The notes beneath the pieces were generated by a model that was given only the letters and a program-made list of their open reading frames with translations, did no database searches and was not told the origin of the DNA. Positions 1 to 5,979 of a stretch of DNA of 9,176 nucleotides are shown here, piece by piece. A program made the translations under genes and the position numbers. Position 1 is the first letter of the stretch; each line of letters opens with the position of its first letter. The stretch is taken from positions 13,668-22,843 of the forward strand of contig PBZZ01000014.1 of NCBI GenBank assembly GCA_002730365.1, in the 5' to 3' direction. This DNA comes from Deltaproteobacteria bacterium (GTDB lineage: Bacteria; SAR324; NAC60-12).

Positions 1-385
1 ACTGTCTCCAGCCAAATCGAATTTGAAGTTCACGAGCTATCGTTCGCTTCTCAATCAACCAATGTTCTGGTTTTGGAGAATGGCGCTTCAGTTGCCAACT
101 GATCCAACGACTGCGTAAAGAGTTGTGGATATCATAGATTAGATCGAATTTTTGCAGACGCAGCTGATTTATAAGTTTTTTTAGATCTTTGCGGGTTTCT
201 TTTCGATGATGGTAGATGATTTCGTCAAGATGTGGATTATTTTCCAGGACTCTACCAAATCCCTCTGAAGTCAGAAGGGTTAATCTGGAGTCTGGATATA
301 TCTTGCGGAGTTCACGGTAGATTGGAGTCGTCAACACCAAATCTCCCAATGAACTAAAGCGAATTAGCAGGATATTGCTAAACAC
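1..385 (-). CDS. GT9-family heptosyltransferase (partial, N-terminal 128 aa)
   Basis: This is the N-terminal part of a glycosyltransferase family 9 protein, the ADP-heptose:LPS heptosyltransferase (WaaC/WaaF/WaaQ) type, which adds heptose to the LPS inner core at the cytoplasmic face of the inner membrane. The reading frame is continuous from a GTG at 383-385 to the window edge, where the gene is cut. It opens with the typical first beta strand and loop (ILLIRFSSLGDLVLTTP, residues 5-21), followed by YRELRKIYPDSRLTLLTS. A second conserved stretch, FDLIYDIHNSLRSRW (80-94), matches the DLHGNLRS-like segment of the family. The GTG start is chosen because an in-frame stop lies six codons upstream and the first beta strand follows at once; I see no clear ribosome-binding site. 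It lies 34 bp downstream of the DGTYE-repeat gene and is probably in the same operon. The subfamily (I, II or III) cannot be settled from this fragment. Confidence 0.85.
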   Translation of the reverse strand, partial: MFSNILLIRFSSLGDLVLTTPIYRELRKIYPDSRLTLLTSEGFGRVLENNPHLDEIIYHHRKETRKDLKKLINQLRLQKFDLIYDIHNSLRSRWISWQLKRHSPKPEHWLIEKRTIARELQIRFGWRQ

Positions 386-419
386 AAGGCGTGGGTCTAA
401 TTAATTTAGCGGCAAATGA

Positions 420-866
420 TCAGTTACAATTTCCGTTTTGAAGTTCAGCTAATAGCGCTGGCTGGTTGCCTTCCAGAATATCGATAGTGAGCTTGATCAT
501 CCTTGATCTTTGCTGCGGAGATATAACCTTCTGACGTTTAATGCAATATAGTTCCCGTAGTTCACTGAGCAAGTTCTCTCGTGCTGGCTGATCAGTTAGG
601 GAAAATTCTTTTTCTGCAAGATACTCGTATGTACCATCTGATTTGAGATAAAGTTCCTTATTTTTAAGATACTCGTAAGTCATATCCTGGCGTAAAATGA
701 CTTTCTCACCTTGCTCAGTGGCTGCTACCTTGACGGTTTCATAAGTGCCATCGGATTTTAAGATCAAAGTCTTGCCGTCTCCTAATTCAACAATGTTTTG
801 CGCAAACGCAGAACTACCAATAATTGTCGACAAAATTATAGTCCCCAACATCATCTTCCAGCGCAT
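420..866 (-). CDS. Exported protein with three DGTYE-type repeats, function unknown
   Basis: This 148-residue protein is not recognised as a characterised family. I chose the ATG at 864-866 over an in-frame GTG at 885-887 because an AGGGAG ribosome-binding site lies 5 nt before the ATG and the signal peptide then begins cleanly. Residues 1-22 look like a Sec signal peptide (MRWK, then a hydrophobic LGTIILSTIIGSS core, then AFA|Q), so the product should be periplasmic or exported. Three short repeats follow: TLILKSDGTYE (about 33-43), KVILRQDMTYE (55-65) and LYLKSDGTYE (72-81). Each resembles a beta hairpin of the kind seen in small exported proteins that carry DGT(Y/W) motifs. The C-terminal half is probably helical and holds the only two cysteines (about 108 and 147), which could pair in the periplasm. 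It sits 17 bp after the acyltransferase-like gene and 34 bp before the heptosyltransferase, which suggests an envelope role; that is inference only. Confidence 0.8.
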   Translation of the reverse strand: MRWKMMLGTIILSTIIGSSAFAQNIVELGDGKTLILKSDGTYETVKVAATEQGEKVILRQDMTYEYLKNKELYLKSDGTYEYLAEKEFSLTDQPARENLLSELRELYCIKRQKVISPQQRSRMIKLTIDILEGNQPALLAELQNGNCN

Positions 867-871
867 AGATT

Positions 872-877
872 CTCCCT
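872..877 (-). promoter_or_regulatory. Ribosome-binding site of the DGTYE-repeat gene
   Basis: On the minus strand AGGGAG stands 5 nt before the ATG at 864-866. It is the best Shine-Dalgarno match in the left gene set and decides the start in favour of this ATG over the GTG at 885-887. Confidence 0.7.
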
Positions 878-883
878 GAGTAT

Positions 884-1753
884 TCACAGGACATGTCGAA
901 TTGTTTCAGTAGTCACCAAAGTTTCCAACCACTCTGCTTTCTCCTTCCAGAATTGACTCAGCCATCTTCTTACATCGTTTGCTGAAGAAGACTGTAGGGC
1001 ACTGGGCAATGGAATTTCACGAACCGAAAACAACATATTTTGCTTTCCTCCAAGCAACCATTGCCAAGCAAAGCGAATCGGTTTTTCTTGATGAAAAGTC
1101 ACATCCAAAATCGAATGCCAAGTTTGATTCTGCATCAGCGTAGCATGGATTAGTTCACCAGGCTTCGGAGTGTAAAGAAATTTTGAATTTCTCATAAGTT
1201 GTCGGTCTTTTCTATAAGCATCTTTTTCAGGCAATAGAAGCACAGAACGGGATTGTTCAAGAGCATTTCTGTACTTTTCAGCTACTCTTGCCAACTGCTC
1301 TTGAGTAGATTGTGGATCGCTAGTTTGCCGCTCAACTGGCAGGTATAGGTAAACTGGTGCTTCATCAAGCCAGGCTCGCCATTCCATTATCAGATTTGGA
1401 ATTTTCTTATGGCAAAGTGGAGTGACGATAGGGGTTATTTTACTTCCGAGAACTCCTCTAACAACAAGAGGTACCAGAGGTCCTTCTTGGTTTGAAATTA
1501 CAAGATAAGAGCGATCACGTGATAATGTGGATGGCACCGAGATTTTCCAGTTCAGATTTCGGGAACTCCTTAGACATTCCCACTGAGCACTGCGAAAAAA
1601 CTGATAAAAGGAATGCCACCAGACGCTAGCCGTCGTTTTTTGAAGGATCTTTACGAACGTGAGAGGAAAAGCTGTCAAACACAGGGCAATTTCGATGGAA
1701 TAAAATTTTATGAAATTGCCCAAAGGAGAGGACTCAGGCAATACTGAACTCAT
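884..1753 (-). CDS. YihG/PlsC-like acyltransferase homologue lacking catalytic motifs
   Basis: This 289-residue protein resembles the YihG group of the PlsC (1-acyl-glycerol-3-phosphate acyltransferase) superfamily along most of its length. There is an N-terminal hydrophobic segment (about 17-37). The RSYLVISNQEGPLVPLVV stretch (81-98) sits where YihG has its LLICNHRSWADIVVL strand. LLLPEKDAYRK (172-182) replaces the NFVEGSRF block. FLYTPKPGELIHATL (192-206) matches LLPPKAAGIAMAL. The C-terminus, with REIPLP, RRWLSQFWKEKAEWL and ILDVTF before them, matches the YihG tail. The catalytic HX4D (HRSWAD in YihG) reads QEGPLV here, and the EGxR motif is gone. The fold family is therefore supported but acyltransferase chemistry is not. 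It may be a binding or scaffold pseudoenzyme, or a diverged enzyme. The start at 1753 overlaps the upstream gene by 20 bp with no obvious ribosome-binding site, so translational coupling is likely. The YihG comparison is from memory, not an alignment. Confidence 0.75.
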   Translation of the reverse strand: MSSVLPESSPLGNFIKFYSIEIALCLTAFPLTFVKILQKTTASVWWHSFYQFFRSAQWECLRSSRNLNWKISVPSTLSRDRSYLVISNQEGPLVPLVVRGVLGSKITPIVTPLCHKKIPNLIMEWRAWLDEAPVYLYLPVERQTSDPQSTQEQLARVAEKYRNALEQSRSVLLLPEKDAYRKDRQLMRNSKFLYTPKPGELIHATLMQNQTWHSILDVTFHQEKPIRFAWQWLLGGKQNMLFSVREIPLPSALQSSSANDVRRWLSQFWKEKAEWLETLVTTETIRHVL

Positions 1754-2132
1754 TCAATAGGTAGTCATCGTATTCGTCTGCGATGATTGCAATACAGGCA
1801 ATCATCCACTCCAGTTCTTCCGGATCTAGGCCAAGCACTGGACGAACAAAACTCAGAACAAGATGCTCATTGCGAATCCCAAACGAGACACCCTTGAGCT
1901 TAAAAGTACCATTTAGCTTCAGGACATATTCGTTCAAGTTAGGATTTGATCGTGTATAACGGAAAAGGTTGGCCGCCACAATTAACTCTGCGTCTTCTTC
2001 GAGTGAAGTCAAAAAAATCTGAACCTTCACAGAGCCATTGACTATCCACCACTCTGTGTCATTTACAAAACCCTTGTCTGCATCACCACAATTGTGAAGA
2101 AAATCAGAGATCAGTGCACTGTATTTATTCAC
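1734..2132 (-). CDS. YbjN / type III secretion chaperone-like protein
   Basis: This 132-residue acidic cytoplasmic protein has the look of the YbjN or Tir-chaperone (CesT-like) alpha/beta fold. A first helix (YSALISDFLHNCG) is followed by strands WWIVNGSVKVQIFLTS and DAELIVAANLFRYT. Then come LNEYVLKLNGTF and FGIRNEHLVLSFVRPV, and a long C-terminal helix, DPEELEWMIACIAIIADEYDDYLLNEF. Proteins of this fold usually bind a partner rather than catalyse a reaction. The GTG at 2130-2132 is chosen as start because GAGG lies 6 nt upstream. The frame stays open to a GTG at 2232-2234, but those extra 34 residues are poorly structured and overlap another plausible gene. The stop lies 20 bp inside the acyltransferase-like gene, and the two products may act together. 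Family assignment rests on pattern rather than a profile hit. Confidence 0.65.
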   Translation of the reverse strand: MNKYSALISDFLHNCGDADKGFVNDTEWWIVNGSVKVQIFLTSLEEDAELIVAANLFRYTRSNPNLNEYVLKLNGTFKLKGVSFGIRNEHLVLSFVRPVLGLDPEELEWMIACIAIIADEYDDYLLNEFSIA

Positions 2133-2138
2133 GTTTTT

Positions 2139-2142
2139 CCTC
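2139..2142 (-). promoter_or_regulatory. Ribosome-binding site of the YbjN-like gene
   Basis: GAGG on the minus strand, 6 nt before the GTG at 2130-2132. It supports the shorter start and so frees 2164-2325 for a separate small gene. Confidence 0.5.
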
Positions 2143-2163
2143 GCTGAGGTGCAATATCGAATT

Positions 2164-2325
2164 TTAGCTTTTAACCTTATCTTGCTGAACCCCTCCGTTA
2201 GGTAAATAGTTGAGGAGCTGTGCAGCAAGGCCACTAAATAGGAAGGTCAAGACGGCTGCGGGCATAGAAGCTATGAAAAGCATCCATGGAAAAAGAAAAA
2301 GGTAGAAAATTTTCTCGTCTATCAT
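2164..2325 (-). CDS. Small hydrophobic membrane protein, 53 aa, function unknown
   Basis: An ATG at 2323-2325, with GAGG 4 nt upstream (2330-2333 on the plus strand as CCTC), opens a 53-codon frame ending in TAA. After a short acidic and basic start (MIDEK), residues 6-38 are almost wholly hydrophobic: IFYLFLFPWMLFIASM, then PAAVLTFLFSGLAAQLL. This would make two short membrane helices or one long kinked one. The tail, NGGVQQDKVKS, is polar. No known family is recognised. It fits neatly between the helicase stop (10 bp gap) and the YbjN-like start (31 bp gap), which supports it as an operon member. It is not proven: a hydrophobic frame of this length could arise by chance, and homologues were not searched. 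Confidence 0.5.
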   Translation of the reverse strand: MIDEKIFYLFLFPWMLFIASMPAAVLTFLFSGLAAQLLNYLPNGGVQQDKVKS

Positions 2326-2335
2326 TGAACCTCAT

Positions 2336-4006
2336 TTATCCATTAGAGTATCGCCGTTGTGGGCGACGGGAACGTTGATTATTGTTGTTACGGAAGTCAC
2401 GGAAGCGAGTTACCTTCTCACGGGCTCGAGCTGGCTTTAAATTGATCCTCGTACCACGAAAAGGAAAGCTTGGCAAGCTTTCAAGCAAATGCCTTGCCCA
2501 TGTTTCAGGAACTTCAACAAAGGAAAAATCGTTCTGTAGCATGATTTTCCCAACTTCTGCGCCCGGTATCTTTGTGTGTTGAGTCACAGTTCTCACCACA
2601 TCACCAGCCATTAATCCAATCGTTCTGCCACCACTCAGAAAGAAGCGTACCATTCCGAACTCTGCACCGGTATTTTCCGAATTCAATTCATGCTGCCGAT
2701 CAACACTGATTTGTGGTGACAGAGAGCGGCCGGCAACCATTAGTGTTGTAGCTAACATTTCTATTGGTGAACCAATTTCCAGTAGTTTGGCCGCAAGTTC
2801 AGCGTAATCCGCACTTTCTGCATCCTGAATACTTTCTTCGATCCGCATTTGCAGAAAATCCAGTCGGTGAGACTTGAGTTCCTCACGCGTTGGTAAATCC
2901 CGATACTGCAGACGAATTTTGATCAATTTTTCAATTGCATAGAGTTGTCGGTAGTCTTCTTGTGAAACAAACGTGATCGCTAACCCTTCTCGACCTGCTC
3001 GACCAGTTCGGCCAATACGGTGTACATATGTTTCCGGATTCTCTGGAACGTTGTAATTGACTACCATATCCAACTTGGAATCAATCCCTCTGGCTGCCAA
3101 ATCTGTAGCAATCAAGAGATCTAGTTCGTGATTGCGAAATTTTTGCATCACTTGTTCACGTTGATGTTGACTATAGTCACCATGTAACGCTTCAGCTTTA
3201 TAGCCTCGCTCATGCAACTGTATGTAAAGTTCATCCACATCCCGCTTGGTCTGGCAAAAAATCAAAGCCAGCTCAGGTCGATGAAAACTTAGAATCCTGC
3301 AAAGTCCTTCAAAGCGTTCCCAGGATTTTACCTTGTACAGCCACTGGGAAATTCGTGGAACAAGGATGTTGGAACTCGAAACTGAGACAGTTGAGGGTTG
3401 GCTCATGTATTTGGCAGCAATCCTATCAATTTCTGGAGACATTGTTGCAGAGAAAAGAAGAATTTGTCTTTTCTCAGGAAGGCTCTGCATGATCGACTGA
3501 ATATCTTCGATAAAGCCCATGTCTAACATTTCATCGGCTTCATCTAGAATAAAGTGACCAACTCCACTTAAATCAATTGTTCCTCTGGAAAGATGATCGA
3601 GAACGCGCCCTGGAGTGCCAACAATGATGTTGGTCCGGCGGCGAAGAGTACGGACTTGTTGTTCGATTGAAACTCCACCATAAATGGTGACAACGGATAA
3701 CGATTTATAAAGCCCAATCTTGCGGAGTTCTTCGGAAACCTGGGAGGCCAGTTCCCGAGTAGGGGTTAAAATCAGAGCGTCTGTGGTGTGCTTGCCATCA
3801 TCACGCTGGCGAGGCGAAAGCCTTTCGATCAGAGGAATTCCGAAAGCAGCCGTTTTTCCAGTTCCGGTTTGGGCTTGGCCGATTACGTCGTTATGTCCAA
3901 TTTGCAGGGGAATTACCTGCTCCTGAATTGGAGTTGGTTCAGAAAAACCTGCTTCCTCCAATGCGCGAAGTACTGCATCGGACAGTCCCATTTCTTGAAA
4001 CGTCAT
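2336..4006 (-). CDS. deaD: DEAD-box ATP-dependent RNA helicase, DeaD/CsdA type
   Basis: This 556-residue protein unwinds short RNA duplexes with ATP. DeaD-type members serve ribosome assembly and mRNA turnover, often in the cold. All helicase motifs are present: Q motif FSEPTPIQ (21-28), Walker A AQTGTGKT (45-52), PTRELA (82-87), TPGR (131-134), DEAD (155-158), SAT (186-188), ALIFC (247-251), ATDLAARGID (300-309) and HRIGRTGRAGREG (329-341). A dimerisation-like linker (about 370-425) leads to a DbpA/CsdA-type RNA-binding domain (about 450-525, MVRFFLSGG to TRINLKP). A basic Arg/Asn tail completes it. It is shorter than E. coli DeaD (about 630 aa), mainly through a shorter RGG-like tail. The ATG at 4004-4006 follows AGGGA at about 7 nt. 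It is the first gene of the leftward set, and its leader holds an 8-bp inverted repeat. The gene symbol reflects domain layout; other DEAD-box paralogue names are possible. Confidence 0.95.
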   Translation of the reverse strand: MTFQEMGLSDAVLRALEEAGFSEPTPIQEQVIPLQIGHNDVIGQAQTGTGKTAAFGIPLIERLSPRQRDDGKHTTDALILTPTRELASQVSEELRKIGLYKSLSVVTIYGGVSIEQQVRTLRRRTNIIVGTPGRVLDHLSRGTIDLSGVGHFILDEADEMLDMGFIEDIQSIMQSLPEKRQILLFSATMSPEIDRIAAKYMSQPSTVSVSSSNILVPRISQWLYKVKSWERFEGLCRILSFHRPELALIFCQTKRDVDELYIQLHERGYKAEALHGDYSQHQREQVMQKFRNHELDLLIATDLAARGIDSKLDMVVNYNVPENPETYVHRIGRTGRAGREGLAITFVSQEDYRQLYAIEKLIKIRLQYRDLPTREELKSHRLDFLQMRIEESIQDAESADYAELAAKLLEIGSPIEMLATTLMVAGRSLSPQISVDRQHELNSENTGAEFGMVRFFLSGGRTIGLMAGDVVRTVTQHTKIPGAEVGKIMLQNDFSFVEVPETWARHLLESLPSFPFRGTRINLKPARAREKVTRFRDFRNNNNQRSRRPQRRYSNG

Positions 4007-4050
4007 AGATCTTCCCTTTGGTTGCTATTGAGGCGGAGTCCTTGGGCATG

Positions 4051-4097
4051 TCTGACGTTGCAAAAATATTTGGGTTATCTTGTTTCATTACGTCAGA
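4051..4097. repeat. Perfect 8-bp inverted repeat in helicase leader
   Basis: TCTGACGT (4051-4058) and ACGTCAGA (4090-4097) are exact reverse complements separated by 31 bp. They lie 45-91 bp upstream of the helicase start. They could form the stem of a leader hairpin in the helicase mRNA or be two half-sites for a DNA-binding regulator. Chance occurrence in a spacer this size is not negligible. Confidence 0.4.
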
Positions 4098-4191
4098 ATT
4101 ACTTATTCTTCTATCCATATAGTCACATTTTCGGAGAAATTACATTCAAAAATAATAACCATTACTACCAAAATACAAGGTAAATGTAAGT

Positions 4192-4220
4192 TTGACAGTT
4201 ATTTTAGCCGTGAACAGAAT
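4192..4220 (+). promoter_or_regulatory. Probable sigma70 promoter of ftsZ
   Basis: A consensus -35 box TTGACA (4192-4197) is followed after exactly 17 bp by CAGAAT (4215-4220), which matches TATAAT at 4 of 6 positions. Initiation near 4227 would give a leader of about 38 nt before the ftsZ ATG. A second -10-like TATACT (4241-4246) lacks a good -35 box. Confidence 0.5.
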
Positions 4221-4264
4221 CAACCCTTTACAAACGATTTTATACTCTAGGACACAAGGATAAC

Positions 4265-5239
4265 ATGGAAGCATCTGGTCCAGCTTTTACCATTCCCCAG
4301 CAAGACGCATTCATTCCCACAATTAAGATTATCGGTGCGGGTGGAGGGGGTGGTAATGTTGTTAGCAAAATGGCAGATGAGGGCATCCAGCATGTTGAAC
4401 TCATTGCGTGCAACACCGATCTAAAAGCACTCAACAGCTCAAACGCTACCATCAAGATGGAGCTTGGACGAGAGTTAACAAGAGGCTTGGGTGCTGGTGC
4501 TCGTCCGGAAATCGGCGCACATGCAGCAGAGGAAAGTGCTACTGAAATTGAGCAGATGCTGAATGGTGCCGATATGGCTTTTATTGTCGCTGGAATGGGA
4601 GGCGGAACAGGCACAGGATCAGCGCCTGTCATTGCCCGGATATCTAAATCAAAAAAAATCCTTACCGTCGGAGTAGTAACACTCCCTTTCTCCTTTGAAG
4701 GGAAACGACGGATGAGGGCTGCACTTCAGGGGGTGGCAACGCTACGAGAAAATACCGACACATTATTGGTCATCCCAAATGAACGCCTACTGGAAGCCAC
4801 AGATCGATCTACAAGTTTCAAAGATGCTTTTCACATGGTAGACGAAGTACTAGTACATGCGATTCAAGGGATTACTGATCTTTTGAATGGAGTGGGCGAT
4901 ATCAACGTTGATTTTGCTGATATGCAGACCGTAATGGAAGGGATGGGTCGTGCGGTTATTGGCAAGGGCACAGGTGTTGGCAAAGATCGAATGTTCAGAG
5001 CCATTGATAGCGCTATCCATAGCCCTTTGATGCAAGATACTGATATCCAGGGCGCAAAAGGAGTTCTGATTCATCTGGTTGCCCCAAAAGATGCGGGAGC
5101 TTTGGAGATCACCGCCGCAATGAATCAACTCGAGGATTTAGCTGATGATGATGTGAATCTCATCTGGGGAGCAACTTTGACAGATACGCCTGAAGATCAA
5201 GTTTCTGTAACGGTCATTGCCACAGGCCTGCCAGAATGA
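4265..5239 (+). CDS. ftsZ: Cell division GTPase FtsZ, lacking C-terminal linker and tail
   Basis: FtsZ is the tubulin-like GTPase that polymerises into the division ring. The globular domain is complete. IKIIGAGGGGGN (20-31) is the first nucleotide-binding loop, with NTD at 50-52 and the signature GGGTGTGSAP at 112-121. PFSFEGKRR (141-149) is present, and the T7 synergy loop NVDFADMQTV (214-223) keeps the Asp residues needed for GTP hydrolysis. The protein is only 324 residues, ending TVIATGLPE at the close of the C-terminal subdomain; FtsZ is usually about 350-400. The variable linker and the conserved tail peptide (DIPxFLR-like, the binding site for FtsA, ZipA, MinC and others) are absent. 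The TGA is followed 14 bp later by the bpt ATG, leaving no room for them. The ATG at 4265 follows AAGGA at a 4-nt spacing. It heads the rightward gene set. It is either a minimal FtsZ or a paralogue alongside a full-length copy elsewhere. Confidence 0.95.
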   Translation: MEASGPAFTIPQQDAFIPTIKIIGAGGGGGNVVSKMADEGIQHVELIACNTDLKALNSSNATIKMELGRELTRGLGAGARPEIGAHAAEESATEIEQMLNGADMAFIVAGMGGGTGTGSAPVIARISKSKKILTVGVVTLPFSFEGKRRMRAALQGVATLRENTDTLLVIPNERLLEATDRSTSFKDAFHMVDEVLVHAIQGITDLLNGVGDINVDFADMQTVMEGMGRAVIGKGTGVGKDRMFRAIDSAIHSPLMQDTDIQGAKGVLIHLVAPKDAGALEITAAMNQLEDLADDDVNLIWGATLTDTPEDQVSVTVIATGLPE

Positions 5240-5253
5240 TTTGAGCAGTATTG

Positions 5254-5979
5254 ATGGAAGAGTTTCTCCCGAGTTCTTGGACGGTCTATCACACTCATAA
5301 TGGTCCCTGCCCTTACAGAGCCGTCGGCCAGTGGGACAATCTCACTTTTTATGCTGACCAAATTCCGATTGAAACATACGAAACGCTGTTGGGCAAGGGA
5401 TTCCGTAGAAGTGGAACTTCCATCTACCACCCAGCATGTGAGAATTGCCGTCTTTGCATCCCGCTGCGAGTAAATGTTCCCTCCTTCCAGCCCAGCCGCT
5501 CCCAAAAGCGAACACAGCGAAAGAACCAAGATTTGCGAATTGAACACGTACCCGTTGTTTTCCGTGAAGATGTCTTTGAATTATACCGACGCTATCAGGA
5601 ACATTGGCATCAACGTGGAAATCCGACATCAAGAGAAGAGTTCGTTGAGTTTCTGATTGATAGTCCAGTTCCCTCAGAAATGATCCTATTCTGGTTGGAA
5701 GATAAGCTCCTTGGGGTTAGTTGGATTGATCGGCTCGAAGACTCCACCAGCGCTGTTTACTTTGCCTTTGATCCTAACGCTCAGCATAGACGCCTAGGAA
5801 TTTTTTCTTTGCTGCATGAAATTGAATATGCCCAGCATTGCAAACGACAATGGCACTATCTAGGGTATTGGGTACCTGACTCGAGAAAAATGCAATACAA
5901 GGCAGACTTTCGCCCTTCAGAAGTGTTACTACATCATATTTGGACACCCCTAACAGAGGAACTACGTCATGAGTGCTGA
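5254..5979 (+). CDS. bpt: Aspartate/glutamate leucyltransferase (Bpt), N-degron pathway
   Basis: Bpt transfers leucine from Leu-tRNA to proteins with N-terminal Asp or Glu, marking them for ClpS and ClpAP. The 241-residue length is normal for the family. The ATE N-terminal domain shows GPCPYRAVGQW (17-27) and the cysteine cluster PACENCRLCIPLRV (60-73), with Cys19, Cys62, Cys65 and Cys68 as expected for the metal or redox-sensing site. The C-terminal acetyltransferase-like domain has YRRYQEHWHQRG (111-122), FDPNAQHRRLGIFSLLHEIEYA (172-193, in place of the usual YDP...RSLG) and YLGYWVPDSRKMQYKADFRP (202-221). I take the ATG at 5254; a TTG three bases earlier is possible and the ribosome-binding site is weak. 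It starts 14 bp after ftsZ and its end overlaps moaC by 11 bp, so expression with ftsZ is likely. Aat, the partner Leu/Phe-transferase, is not in the window. Confidence 0.92.
   Translation: MEEFLPSSWTVYHTHNGPCPYRAVGQWDNLTFYADQIPIETYETLLGKGFRRSGTSIYHPACENCRLCIPLRVNVPSFQPSRSQKRTQRKNQDLRIEHVPVVFREDVFELYRRYQEHWHQRGNPTSREEFVEFLIDSPVPSEMILFWLEDKLLGVSWIDRLEDSTSAVYFAFDPNAQHRRLGIFSLLHEIEYAQHCKRQWHYLGYWVPDSRKMQYKADFRPSEVLLHHIWTPLTEELRHEC

Larger units (their letters stand above)
4007..4264. other. Divergent AT-rich intergenic region between helicase and ftsZ
   Basis: This 258-bp spacer separates two divergent gene sets. It contains a plausible ftsZ promoter on the plus strand and an 8-bp perfect inverted repeat near the helicase. 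I found no convincing -35/-10 pair for the helicase; weak AT-rich -10-like sequences such as TATATG occur on the minus strand around 4115-4125. If transcription starts there, the helicase mRNA would have a leader of roughly 100 nt, as is common for cold-regulated helicases. Confidence 0.6.

Noticed and set aside
2133..2234. N-terminal extension of the YbjN-like gene to GTG at 2232-2234
   Set aside because: The added 34 residues lack family character, there is a better ribosome-binding site at 2139-2142, and the extension would overlap the small membrane protein gene.
3939..4088. Minus-strand 49-codon upstream frame starting at ATG 4086-4088 and overlapping the helicase start out of phase
   Set aside because: It has no ribosome-binding site and its second half only reads the helicase sequence in another frame. 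A leader peptide cannot be excluded but is not supported.
3720..4183. Plus-strand open frames of 68 and 131 codons over the helicase 5' end and spacer
   Set aside because: They lie opposite the conserved helicase coding strand, have low-complexity or Cys/Trp/Ser-rich content typical of antisense frames, and match no motif.
5221..5320. Possible frameshift hiding the FtsZ C-terminal tail
   Set aside because: One alternative frame stays open past the FtsZ stop for about 24 codons, reading ...DLSSIDGRVSPEFLDGLSHS, but it has no DIPxFLR motif and it lies on top of the conserved start of bpt.
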